From Primulina eburnea (lineage: Eukaryota; Streptophyta; Magnoliopsida; Lamiales; Gesneriaceae): a DNA stretch of 64,000 nt. A program made the translations under genes and the position numbers. How positions within the stretch are numbered: the first letter of the stretch is position 1; each line of letters begins with the position of its first letter. Positions 11,087 through 22,156 of this stretch are shown here, piece after piece. The stretch covers positions 62,001-126,000 of the forward strand of contig NW_027331395.1 of assembly GCF_022965805.1 (NCBI RefSeq), given 5' to 3'. The notes beneath the pieces are model-generated. The model did no database searches. It saw only the letters and a list, made by a program, of their open reading frames with translations, and was not told the DNA's origin.

Positions 11087-11467
11087 TCAAATTCTGCTTT
11101 CCTTGTCTTCTCGGTATGAGGCGGAGAAAAATCTTTGATAGAATTCAGTCTTGAAGACTTCCCACGTGATCACAGTACCACGTAGTGCCAATACTCTTTG
11201 GATTGTAATCCACCAACTTCTGGCAGCCTCTTGTAATTGGTGAAATACCAATTTAACTCTTTGGTCATTTGTACAATCCAGTAGATCAAACAATATCTCT
11301 ATGTCCTCAACCCAGTGCTGACACGTTTCAGGCGTCTCTGTACCATTCAGAATCGGCGGCTGAAATAACTGAAATTCTGCCAACTTGGTTTCCATCGGAG
11401 TCGCTGACACATCTATCTGCGGTTCTGGTATATATGGCTGTTCATACGAAGTACTGCCTGTTTCCAA
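11087..11467 (-). CDS. gag N-terminal half, element E
   Basis: 126 codons open on the minus strand encode the N-terminal half of a Tekay-type gag, the capsid-forming structural protein of an LTR retrotransposon. After a linker (about residues 1-25) comes the start of the retrotransposon gag domain, with WVEDIEILFDLLDC, KLVFHQLQEAARSWW and TWEVFKTEFYQRFF segments at about residues 47-115. A one-base insertion in the EDK...EFENL region then shifts the frame to a stop, and the rest of gag with its zinc knuckles is absent. The ATG at 11467 lies inside the ancestral N-terminus: the PPRRI motif that follows the start codon in element D lies just upstream, out of frame with the nearest ATG. Confidence 0.8.
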   Translation of the reverse strand: METGSTSYEQPYIPEPQIDVSATPMETKLAEFQLFQPPILNGTETPETCQHWVEDIEILFDLLDCTNDQRVKLVFHQLQEAARSWWITIQRVLALRGTVITWEVFKTEFYQRFFSASYREDKESRI

Positions 11468-11852
11468 AATCCTTCGGGGAGGTACATCTGATTACCACAC
11501 ACATTAGTAACCCAATAATACAAATCTGTGCCAATCTTTTCTGATCATTATCATCTTACTGCTGATCATGAATCCGATCTGATTCATACTCAAGAATACA
11601 TAATACCAATTTAAATCAAATAGTCAGGTAGCCATGTATCTTAAAGCAGTAACACATAGTCTCATGCTAGCATCAAAATTTCAATCAACATGAAAATCAA
11701 TCTCATGCTAGCACAGACATGCAAGGAAAGAAAATTCATCTACCCCGCTCAATCCTTTCTATCTCAATCTAATTCAATCTAAAAGATATAGTTTTGACTA
11801 TCTCAATCTACAGGATCTATCTCTAAAAGAACTATCGCTAAAGGAACTATCG

Positions 11853-11864
11853 GCTCTGATACCA
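11853..11864 (-). promoter_or_regulatory. Primer binding site of element E
   Basis: The minus strand reads TGGTATCAGAGC, five bases from the LTR end at 11870. A perfect initiator tRNA-Met complement. Confidence 0.9.
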
Positions 11865-11869
11865 CCTGT

Positions 11870-14079
11870 TGTGGGGACCCGGACGCTAATCATTTTCTTA
11901 ATCATCGTTGGGATTTAATTATCAATTAAGATAAAACAGGGTCTAAAAATTTTTCTTTTTAATATACAATAGCGGAAGGTAATGGAATCTAAATACTACA
12001 CATATCTGTATAAAATACATTTCAGTATTAAAAGTACAATACTCTAATCTAAAGTTCCACTACTAAAGTCAAGTAATAAAACCAAGTCTACTGTAAGTCC
12101 GGAATCACCACGCTATACTCGTCTTCTCTCATCATCTTCTTGACCCTGATCCTGCCCCACCTGTCGTCATGCACACATACAAAACAAGACGACAGCCGGA
12201 TAACTCCGGTGAGAAATAAATCCCAGTATAAAACATGGTAAACATGTATATACATAAAATAATTCATGAAACATGCTGTTACGAATAAAATCAAACATTA
12301 GATTTCATAAGCTATGAAATCTAATCACAACAAGCATGCACTTCAAATCAGCTAAACATGCATATAACCAATCTAAATCATAAAAACATGCTAGCACAAC
12401 TGGAAGCAATAATGATGGGTCCCATGATCAAGGAGCCACATCCATATAAGCATGCAGTCCTAATCGAATCATGTCTAGACTCGACTCAACTATAACTCTA
12501 GGGATCCCGGTGTGAATAAGACGTCACTGGCTGTCACCTACCCTACCAATCGAGGTGCTGTACGTCTTATTCCTAGACTTCGGTCCAAGCTGTATCGACG
12601 GCTGGCAATAGGAGTAATGCCTACTCCTAAGCTGAGATACACCGAACGTCTAGAAGTCTGACAATGACTGTCAAGACTTTCCTATCTTAAATGCAATGAA
12701 TAGAAATCTGTAAACAAAGCATAATCATATTCATAGCTGAATATGACAATAATCTAATACATATGAATACAATTCTATAATCAACGCATAAACATAATAA
12801 AATATAGACAACAGTCTAGTATGTGATTTTGTTGGGAAACTCAAATGAGATTTCATTTGAGTTGGGACTTCCCGAATATCACATGAATTATACCTTTGTC
12901 TTCCTGATCTGATGAAGACGACGTCTCGAAGTCGAACTTGTCCATATCTGATCTGAAATGACAATAACCAATACACTGTATCAATGTGTAGCTCAAAACA
13001 CAATCTGTTCTGATCAATACCCAATTTAGTACAAAATCTGATCACATCAACAATATCACGAGTAACAGAAACCAATACTGAATCTGATCAATCTGTACCA
13101 GCTGATGTTTAGACGGCATAACAATACAGTCTTGTAACTCTGTCAGTCTTAACATCACAATTATAATACCAGAAGTCCTAATAAATCTCAGTACAATCTA
13201 TAACTTCAGTATCTGTACACTTTCACATGAATAACAGCATAATTCTGATAGCAATCTCAATCAAATCGACTCTAAAAGTCATAACAATTCCATAAACAAT
13301 CTGTTTCTAAATCTGACTTCGATTCTACAATATCTACGGTAGCAGAAATACCATATCTGAATCATATTCAATTCTAACAACATCATAAAATCAAATCTTG
13401 CCTAAACGTAATAAAACTTACGTCCTTGTGTAGCTCGTAGCGAGAGGAGTTCAGAACTGAAGTCGGATTCCAATTCAGATAAATGATTTGCTCGTAAATT
13501 AAATTTTAAAATGAAGAACAACGCTTTCCCCCCTACCCTCTCGATTTCCTTTTGCTTATTCTGAATGAGAAATTCGAATTTTATACATATATATATACAT
13601 TTCATGCATGCAGGGCAAGTGGCATACTTCTTCACGCAGCACGTCTCGCGCATATGCGCGGTCACTACTCGCGCATATGCGCGAGACCTACTGTCTCGGC
13701 GAAAGTACTACTCGCGCATATGCGCCATTCTTTCCGCGCATATGCGCCACCCCTTCTGGCCCTCCCGCGCATATGCGCCACTCAACTCGCGCATATGCGC
13801 CAAGGCTTCTGTAGGTGTCGCGCATATGCGCGCCTTTCTTCGCGCATGTGCGCCAACCCTACTGTGATTCTCGCGCATGTGCGCCAATTTTGATCGCGCA
13901 TGTGCGCCAACACATTAATTTACACACACAATTTACACCTTTCACATGTGTTCTAATCCGATCCGTTCCGTCTACAATCATCTCGATTAATTCTATAAAT
14001 CATTTCAGATTAATCTTTGATTACAGTAATCATATCCAAATCATTCCAGATTACGGTAATTAAATTCTCGGGCATTACA
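11870..14079 (-). repeat. 5' LTR of element E
   Basis: 2210 bp, longer than its partners mainly through one additional palindrome copy. It differs from the other two E LTRs at scattered positions (for example CATGATCAAGG for CATGATCTAGG). Hairpin arms are at 12161-12195 and the large inverted repeat at 12821-12884. The right border is set by AGAAG at 14080. Confidence 0.92.
13647..13908 (-). repeat. GCGCATATGCGC palindrome cluster, ten copies
   Basis: Same cluster as in the other E LTRs but with one more unit near 13894-13908 (GCGCATGTGCGC). The copy number therefore changes between LTRs of one family. It lies just upstream of the LTR TATA tract in element sense. Confidence 0.9.
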
Positions 14080-14084
14080 AGAAG

Positions 14085-14398
14085 AGAGAAGCATGGCGAC
14101 ACCAGCGAGGAGTTCAAAACGTCGATATCAAGGTACATCTAAAAATTCAAAAATTAGTACTTGTGATATTCAATGTGTTTGGTGTCTAGAGTTTGGACAT
14201 CATATTAGCCAATGTCCAATTGAGGATATGAAGGTAGTGGATTCCACTTCGAACCTTAAAGCCAAACTTGTGGATGATTTAAATGTTGATATTGTGTCTC
14301 ATGCGAGTATTGAGTGTTGTGCTGTGGAGGGTGAGTTGTTAGATGATATGCAAGTTGTTTTTTTTTGCTCAACTGTCAACGAATGTAATTTGTATTGA
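14085..14398 (+). pseudogene. gag-like part of element G with zinc knuckle
   Basis: This continues the G frame after the E insertion, in frame with 8017-8137. It passes a Met at 14093 and encodes one CCHC zinc knuckle, CVWCLEFGHHISQC (C-x2-C-x4-H-x4-C), the nucleic-acid-binding motif of retroelement nucleocapsids, at about residues 28-41 counted from that Met. An acidic, Asp/Val-rich stretch follows. The frame ends at 14398, shortly after a run of nine T near 14357. Sequence beyond that run reads on in another frame, so a homopolymer shift is likely. The layout resembles the gag-to-pol linker of CRM-like gypsy elements, but the clade is my inference. Confidence 0.6.
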
Positions 14399-14716
14399 TG
14401 AATCAATTTGTTATGAGTTGAGGGAAAAGGAAAATGAGATGGTCGAAAAAAAGAGCGATAAAAAGAGTGAAATGACCATTGATGAAAAAAAAAAGTTGTG
14501 TGAAAAAGAGGCCAAACAAACAAAAGAAGAAATTATAGGTATGGCCCAAAAGAGTGAGGATGAGCAATTACTTTATTTTAATGAAATAGCCGGTTCGATC
14601 CCGAGCATTGTTAAACTCTACTTGCAGGATTGTGGAAAAGGCGTGAAATGTATTGATTTTCCTAGCTATCAAGAAAGACAAGATTTGAGGACAAATTTTT
14701 TTAAAGAAATGGAGTA
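14399..14716 (+). pseudogene. Linker and pol C-terminal remnant of element G
   Basis: One frame is open from 14343 across this stretch and into the LTR. It encodes a Lys/Glu-rich linker (about 14410-14550), then a segment with LLYFNEIAGSIPSIV that resembles the region before RT in some gypsy polyproteins. It ends with ERQDLRTNFFKE, which resembles the last residues of gypsy pol before the 3' LTR. Nothing remains of protease, RT, RNase H or integrase between these, so a large internal deletion is implied. The purine-rich AAAGAAATGGAGTA just before 14717 probably serves as the polypurine tract. Confidence 0.55.
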
Positions 14717-15523
14717 TGACATGAATCTAGCCAGCCACTATGCGTTTCAAGAACCAATCTCGAGAGGACGCTTGAAGATGTTGAATGTTGCCCTTCATCC
14801 AACCAATGAAGGCTTGGAAACAAGGCTCGAGGGGTTCGGGTTGCATCACAATCAAGTAGAAGCTGACCGAGGCTACACGGACGTGTACACGGACCTGTAC
14901 ACGGGGTCCGTGTCTCATACATTCGAGATTGAGATTTACAGAGCCTACACGGACCCGTACACGGAGGTGAGAACGGGGTCCGTGTCCCTTGTTCCGGCTG
15001 AAGTTGTTATCCGAGTGTACACGGACCCGGACACGGAGGCACACACGGGGTACGTGTCCTAGAGTTTTGGCCGAGAAAAATTACCTTTTCTAGAGTTTTA
15101 TTATTTTGGGAGACTAGATTTTTGATATCTTTTCTTTATTATAATGTATTTGGACGAAATTCAAGACACAATACACATATTATTTTGAGTTTATCAAACT
15201 TGTGAGAATTTTCTCTCAACTTTTCAAAGCTTTTAGCTTTGTCAAATCAAATCAAACTTATCAAAGTTTTTAACTTTGTGGCGTTTGTCGATGGATTTTC
15301 ACGAGGGTTGCCAAGGGCGGGTTCTTTGGAGGTTCTCTTGAAACGCGATTGTTTCTCTCATTGATTATTTGTTGCTAAACTCTTGCTAGTTTAGAGGTGA
15401 ATATCACACAATACTTGAATCAAAAGATCGGGAAAACACACGCGTCTTGTTATTGTAATTGAATAGAGGGTGCGATTCACTTTTAATCGTGTTTGCTATT
15501 TATTCGTATCAAGATTCACATCA
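14717..15523 (+). repeat. 3' LTR of element G
   Basis: 807 bp, from TGACATGAATC to CACATCA, followed by the target duplication ACTTG at 15524-15528. The left border is placed by alignment with the 5' LTR start at 6874. U3 contains the ACACGGACC hairpin repeats; a probable TATA region, TTATTATAATGTA, is near 15135-15148. Confidence 0.85.
14872..15058 (+). repeat. GC-rich ACACGGACC hairpin repeat in U3 of G
   Basis: Three units of about 62 bp. Each holds tandem TACACGGAC words followed by the inverted GGGGTCCGTGTC, so each can fold into a hairpin. The cluster lies upstream of the TATA region, as in the other families. It yields an apparent peptide of repeated YTDPYTE because the units stay in one frame; I do not regard that as coding. 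Confidence 0.75.
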
Positions 15524-18500
15524 ACTTGGCACAAAATTGTTGTTTTCTACTACTTGTCATCCTCAAACAGATGGACAAACTGAAGTTGTCAATAGAACTT
15601 TGGGAACACTTTTGCGTGCTATTCTTAAAAAGAACTTGGATTGACATTTCTATGGACTTTATTTTGGGGTTGCCTAGGACTAAGAAAGGGAGGGAATCTA
15701 TTTTCGTTGTTGTGGATAGATTCTCTAAGATGACACATTTTATAGCTTGTCATAAAACCGATGATGCTTCAAACATTGCGGATTTGTTATTTAGAGAAGT
15801 CTCTAAGTTGCATGGCATGCCTAGGACTATTGTTTCTGGTCGCGATGTTAAATTCTTGAGTTACTTTTTGAAGAATTTATGGGCTAAACTTGACACAAAA
15901 TTGTTGTTTTCTACTACTTGTCATACTCAAACGGTTGGACAAACCGAAGTTGTCAGAAGAACTTTGGGAACACTTATGCGTGCTATACTTAAAAAGAACT
16001 TGGATTGACATTTCTATGGACATTATTTTGGGGTTGTCTAGGACTAAGAAGGGGAGGGATTCTATTTTTGTTGTTGTGGATAGATTCTCTAAGATGGCAC
16101 ATTTTATAGCTTGTCATAAAACCGATTATGCTTCAAACATTGCGGATTTGTTCTTTAGAGAAGTCGCTAGGTTGCATGGCATGACTAGAACTATTGCTTC
16201 TCATCGCGATGTTAAATTCTTGAGTTACTTTTGGAATACTTTATGGGTTAAACTTGGCACAAATTGTTGTTTTCTACTACTTGTCATCCTCAAACAGATG
16301 GACAAACTGAAGTTGTCAATAGAACTTTGGGAACACTTTTGCGTGCTATTCTTAAAAAGAACTTGGATTGACATTTCTATGGACTTTATTTTGGGTTGCC
16401 TAGGACTACGAAGGGGAGGGATTCTATTTTTGTTGTTGTGGATAGATTCTCTAAGATGTTACATTTTATAGCTTGTCATAAAACCGATGATGCTTCAAAC
16501 AATGCGGATTTGTTCTTTAGAGAAGTCGCTAAGTTGCATGGCATGTCTAGAAATATTGTTTATGAACGCAATGTTATATTCTTGAGTTACTTTTGGAAGA
16601 CTTTATAGGCTAAAATTGCACAAAATTGTTGTTTTCTACTACTTTTCATCCTCAAACAGATGGACAAACTTAAGTTGTCAATAGAACTTTGGGAACACTT
16701 TTGCGTGCTATTCTTAAAAAGAACTTGGATTGACATTTCTATGGACTTTATTTTGGGGTTGCCTAGGACTAAGAAAGGGAGGGATTCTATTTTCGTTGTT
16801 GTGGATAGATTCTCTAAGATGGCACATTTTATAGCTTGTCATAAAACCGATGATGCTTCAAAAATTGCGGATTTGTTCTTTAGAGAAGTCGCTAGGTTGC
16901 ATGGCATGCCTATGACTATTGTTTCTGGTCGTGATGTTAAATTCTTGAGTTACTTTTGGAAAACTTTATGGGCTAAACTTGGCACAAAATTGTTGTTTTC
17001 TACTACTTGTCATGCTCAAACGGATGGACAACTGAAGTTTTCAATAGAACTTTGGGAACACTTATGCGTGCTATTCCTAAAAAGAACTTGGATTGACATT
17101 TCTATGGATATTATTTTGGGGTTGCCTAGGACTAAGAAAGGGAGAGATTCTATTTTTGTTGTTGTGGATAGATTCTCTAAAATGGCACATTTTATAGCTT
17201 GTCATAAAACCAATGATGCTTCAAACATGGCAGATTTGTTCCTTAGAGAAGTTGTTAGGTTGCATGGCATGACTAGGACTATTGCTTTTGATCGCGATGT
17301 TAAATTCTTGAGTTACTTTTGGAATACTTTATGGGCTAAACTTGGCACAAAATTGTTGTTTTCTACTACTTGTACTCCTCAAACGGATGGAAAAACTGAA
17401 GTTGTCAATAGAACTTTGGGAACACTTTTGCGTGCTATTATTAAAAAGAACTTGGATTGACAATTCTATGGAATTTATTTTGGGTTTCCTAGGACTAAGA
17501 AGGGGAGAGATTCTATTTTTATTGTTGTTGACAGATTCTCTAAGATGACACATTTTATAGCTTGTCATAAAACCGATGATGCTTCAAACATTGCGGATTT
17601 GTTCTTTAGAGAAGTCGCTAGGTTGCATGGCATGCCTAGGACTATTGTCTCTGGTCGCTATGTTAAATTCTTGAGTTACTTTTGGAAGACTTTCTGGCTA
17701 AACTTGGCACAAAATTGTTGTTTTCTACTACTTGTCATCCTCAAAGGGATGGACAAACTGAAGTTGTCAATAGAACTTTGGGAACACTTTTGCGTGCTAT
17801 TCTTAAAAAGAACTTGGATTGACATTTCTATGGACTTTATTTTGTGTTTTCCTAGGACTAAGAAGGGGAGGGATTCTATTTTTGTTGTTGTGGATAGATT
17901 CTCTAAGATGGCACATTTTATAGCTTGTCATAAAATCGATGATGCTTCAAACATTGCGGATTTGTTCTTTAGAGAAGTCGTTAGGTTGCATGGCATGACT
18001 AGGACTATTGCTTCTGATCGTGATGTTAAATTCTTGAGTTATTTTTGGAATACTTTTTGGGCTAAACTTGGCAAAAAATTGTTGTTTTCTACTACTTGTC
18101 ATCCTCAAACAGATGGATAAACTGAAGTTGTCAATAGAACTTTGGGAACACTTTTGCGTGCTATTCTTAAAAAGAACTTGGATTGACATTTCTATGGAAT
18201 TTATTTTTAGGTTGTCTAGGACTAAGAAAGAGAGGGAATCTATTTTCGTTGTTGTGGATAGATTCTCTAAGATGGCACATTTTATAGCTTGTCATAAAAC
18301 CGATGATGCTTCAAACATTGCGGATTTGTTCTTTAGAGAAGTCTCTAAGTTGCATGGCATGCCTAGGACTATTGTTTCTGGTCGCGATGTTAAATTATTG
18401 ATTTATTTTTGGAAGACTTTCTGGGCTAAACTTGGCAAAAAATTGTTGTTTTCTACTACTTGTCATCCTCAAACGGATGGACAAACTGAAGTTGTCAATA

Positions 18501-21500
18501 GAACTTTGGGAACACTTTTGCGTGCTATTCTTTAAAAGAACTTGGATTGACATTTCTATGGACTTTATTTTGGGGTTGCCTAGGACTAAGAAAGGGAGAG
18601 ATTCTATTTTCGTTGTTGTGGATAGATTCTCTAAGATGACACATTTTATAGCTTGTCATAAAACCGATGATGCTTCAAACATTGCGGATTTGTTCTTTAG
18701 AGAAGTCGTTAGGTTGCATGGCATAACTAAGACTTTTGCTTTTGATCGCGATGTTAAATTCTTGAGTTACTTTTGGAATACTTTATGGGCTAAACTTGGC
18801 ACAAAATTGTTGTTTTCTACTACTTGTCATTCTCAAACGGATGGACAAACCGAAGTTGTCAGTAGAACTTTGGGAACACTTATGCGTGCATAACATAAAA
18901 AGAACTTGGATTGACATTTCTATGGACATTATTTTGGGGTTGCCTAGGACTAAGAAGGGGAGGGATTCTACTATTGCTTCTGATCGCGATGTTAAATTCT
19001 TAAGTTACTTTTGGAATACTTTATGGGTTAAACTTGGCACAAAATTGTTGTTTTCTACTACTTGTCATCCTCAAACAGAGTGACAAACTGAAGTTGTCAA
19101 TAGAACTTTGGGAACACTTTTGCCTGCTATTCTTAAAAAGAACTTGGATTGACATTTCTATGGACTTTATTTTGGGGTTGCCTAGGACTAAGAAAGGGAG
19201 GGATTCTATTTTCGTTGTTGTGGACAGATTCTCTAAGATGACACATTTTATAATTTGTCATAACATCGATGATGCTTCAAACAATGCGGATTTGTTCTTT
19301 AGAGAAGTCGTTAGGTTGCATAGCATGACTAGGACTATTGCTTCTGATCGCGATGTTAAATTCTTGAGTTACTTTTGGAATACTTTATGGGTTAAACTTG
19401 GCACAAAATTGTTGTTTTCTACTACTTGTCATCCTCAAACAGATGGAGAAACTGAAGTTGTCAATAGAACTTTGGGAACACTTTTGCGTGCTATTCTTAA
19501 AAAGAACTTGGATTGACATTTCTATGGAATTTATTTTTGGGTTGTCTAGGACTAAGAAAGAGAGGGAATCTATTTTCGTTGTTGTGGATAGATTCTCTAA
19601 GATGGCACATTTTATAGCTTGTCATAAAACCGATGATGCTTCAAACATTGAGGATTTGTTCTTTAGAGAAGTCTCTAAGTTGCATGGCATGCCTAGGACT
19701 ATTGTTTCTGGTCGCGATGTTAAATTATTGAGTTACTTTTGGAAGACTTTCTGGGCTAAACTTGGCACAAAATTGTTGTTTTCTACTACTTGTCATCCTC
19801 AAACGGATGGACAAACTGAAGTTGTCAATAGAACTTTGGGAACACTTTTGCGTGCAATTCTTTAAAAGAACTTGGATTGACATTTCTATTGACTTTATTT
19901 TGGGGTTGCCTAGGACTAAGAAAGGGAGAGATTCTATTTTCGTTGTTGTGGATAGATTCTCTAAGATGACACATTTTATAGCTTGTCATAAAACCGATGA
20001 TGCTTCAAACATTGCGGATTTGTTCTTTAGAGAAGTCGTTAGGTTGCATGGCATAACTAAGACTTTTGCTTTTGATCGCGATGTTAAATTCTTGAGTTAC
20101 TTTTGGAATACTTTATGGGCTAAACTTGGCACAAAATTGTTGTTTTCTACTACTTGTCATTCTCAAACGGATGGACAAACCGAAGTTGTCAGTAGAACTT
20201 TGGGAACACTTATGCGTGCTATACATAAAAAGAACTTGGATTGACATTTCTATGGACATTATTTTGGGGTTGCCTAGGACTAAGAAGGGGAGGGATTCTA
20301 TTTTTGTTGTTATGGATAGATTCTCTAAGATGGCACATTTTATAGCTTGTCATAAAACCGATGATGCTTCAAACATTGCGGATTTGTTCTTTAGAGAAGT
20401 CGCTAGGTTGCATGGCATGACTAGGACTATTGCTTCTGATCGCGATGTTAAATTCTTAAGTTACTTTTGGAATACTTTATGGGTTAAACTTGGCACAAAA
20501 TTGTTGTTTTCTACTACTTGTCATCCTCAAACAGATTGACAAACTGAAGTTGTCAATAGAACTTTGGGAACACTTTTGCCTGCTATTCTTAAAAAGAACT
20601 TGGATTGACATTTCTATGGACTTTATTTTGGGGTTGCCTAGGACTAAGAAAGGGAGGGATTCTATTTTCGTTGTTGTGGACAGATTCTCTAAGATGACAC
20701 ATTTTATAATTTGTCATAACATCGATGATGCTTCAAACAATGCGGATTTGTTCTTTAGAGAAGTCGTTAGGTTGCATGGCATGACTAGGACTATTGCTTC
20801 TGATCGCGATGTTAAATTCTTGAGTTACTTTTGGAATACTTTATGGGTTAAACTTGGCACAAAATTGTTGTTTTCTACTACTTGTCATCCTCAAACAGAT
20901 GGAGAAACTGAGTTGTCAATAGAACTTTGGGAACACTTTTGCGTGCTATTCTTAAAAAGAACTTGGATTGACATTTCTATGGAATTTATTTTTGGGTTGT
21001 CTAGGACTAAGAAAGAGAGGGAATCTATTTTCGTTGTTGTGGATAGATTCTCTAAGATGGCACATTTTATAGCTTGTCATAAAACCGATGATGCTTCAAA
21101 CATTGAGGATTTGTTCTTTAGAGAAGTCTCTAAGTTGCATGGCATGCCTAGGACTATTGTTTCTGGTCGCGATGTTAAATTATTGAGTTACTTTTGGAAG
21201 ACTTTCTGGGCTAAACTTGGCACAAAATTGTTGTTTTCTACTACTTGTCATCCTCAAACGGATGGACAAACTGAAGTTGTCAATAGAACTTTGGGAACAC
21301 TTTTGCGTGCTATTCTTTAAAAGAACTTGGATTGACATTTCTATGGACTTTATTTTGGGGTTGCCTAGGACTAAGAAAGGGAGAGATTCTATTTTCGTTG
21401 TTGTGGATAGATTCTCTAAGATGACACATTTTATAGCTTGTCATAAAACCGATGATGCTTCAAACATTGCGGATTTGTTCTTTAGAGAAGTCGTTAGGTT

Positions 21501-22156
21501 GTATGGCATAACTAAGACTTTTGCTTTTGATCGCGATGTTAAATTCTTGAGTTACTTTTGGAATACTTTATGGGCTAAACTTGGCACAAAATTGTTGTTT
21601 TCTACTACTTGTCATTCTCAAACGGATGGACAAACCGAAGTTGTCAGTAGAACTTTGGGAACACTTATGCGTGCTATACATAAAAAGAACTTGGATTGAC
21701 ATTTCTATGGACATTATTTTGGGGTTGCCTAGGACTAAGAAGGGGAGGGATTCTATTTTTGTTGTTATGGATAGATTCTCTAAGATGGCACATTTTATAG
21801 CTTGTCATAAAACCGATGATGCTTCAAACATTGCGGATTTGTTCTTTAGAGAAGTCGCTAGGTTGCATGGCATGACTAGGACTATTGCTTCTGATCGCGA
21901 TGTTAAATTCTTAAGTTACTTTTGGAATAATTTATGGGTTAAACTTGGCACAAAATTGTTGTTTTCTACTACTTGTCATCCTCAAACAGAGTGACAAACT
22001 GAAGTTGTCAATAGAACTTTGGGAACACTTTTGCCTGCTATTCTTAAAAAGAACTTGGATTGACATTTCTATGGACTTTATTTTGGGGTTGCCTAGGACT
22101 AAGAAAGGGAGGGATTCTATTTTCGTTGTTGTGGACAGATTCTCTAAGATGACACA
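15524..22156 (+). repeat. Integrase-derived 364-bp satellite, left block
   Basis: About 18 head-to-tail units of 364 bp. Each unit reads from just before the first catalytic Asp of a gypsy integrase core ([13 protein letters not shown]) through the second (SDRDVKF) to the catalytic Glu (QTEVVNR), and then joins straight back to the start. In complete units the second Asp and the Glu are 35 residues apart (D-D-35-E). Because 364 is not a multiple of three, the frame shifts at every junction, so no polyprotein is possible. From 18068 on, units follow an a-b-c-d order with a 1456-bp period. One c unit (18796-19033) lacks 126 bp. ACACA at 22152-22156 is the target site of element F. Confidence 0.93.

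Larger units (their letters stand above)
8138..14079 (-). mobile_element. Element E, gag-bearing Tekay-type retrotransposon in G
   Basis: A complete minus-strand LTR element with perfect target duplication AGAAG at 8133-8137 and 14080-14084. In element sense (right to left): 5' LTR 11870-14079, primer site 11853-11864, gag N-terminal half 11087-11467, eroded pol 10345-11086, polypurine tract 10331-10344, 3' LTR 8138-10330. The interior is only 1.54 kb. The first copy at 1071-5992 keeps about 1.2 kb more of it, so a block is missing here between eroded pol and gag, either by true deletion or by misassembly. Confidence 0.88.
6874..15523 (+). mobile_element. Element G, short-LTR gag-like retrotransposon carrying E
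   Basis: A complete LTR element inserted into the integrase satellite, with a perfect target duplication ACTTG at 6869-6873 and 15524-15528. It has LTRs at 6874-7665 and 14717-15523 and a tRNA-Met primer site at 7668. Without the nested element E (8138-14079) it is only about 2.7 kb. Its interior of about 1.1 kb encodes a gag-like start, one zinc knuckle, a charged linker and a short peptide resembling the C-terminus of gypsy pol; protease, RT, RNase H and integrase are absent. It must rely on enzymes supplied by other elements. Confidence 0.88.

Noticed and set aside
14872..15062. Repeat protein with YTDPYTE repeats in element G
   Set aside because: The frame runs from the gag-like linker into the LTR and reads the GC-rich U3 hairpin repeats. 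LTR position and inverted-repeat structure explain it better than coding.
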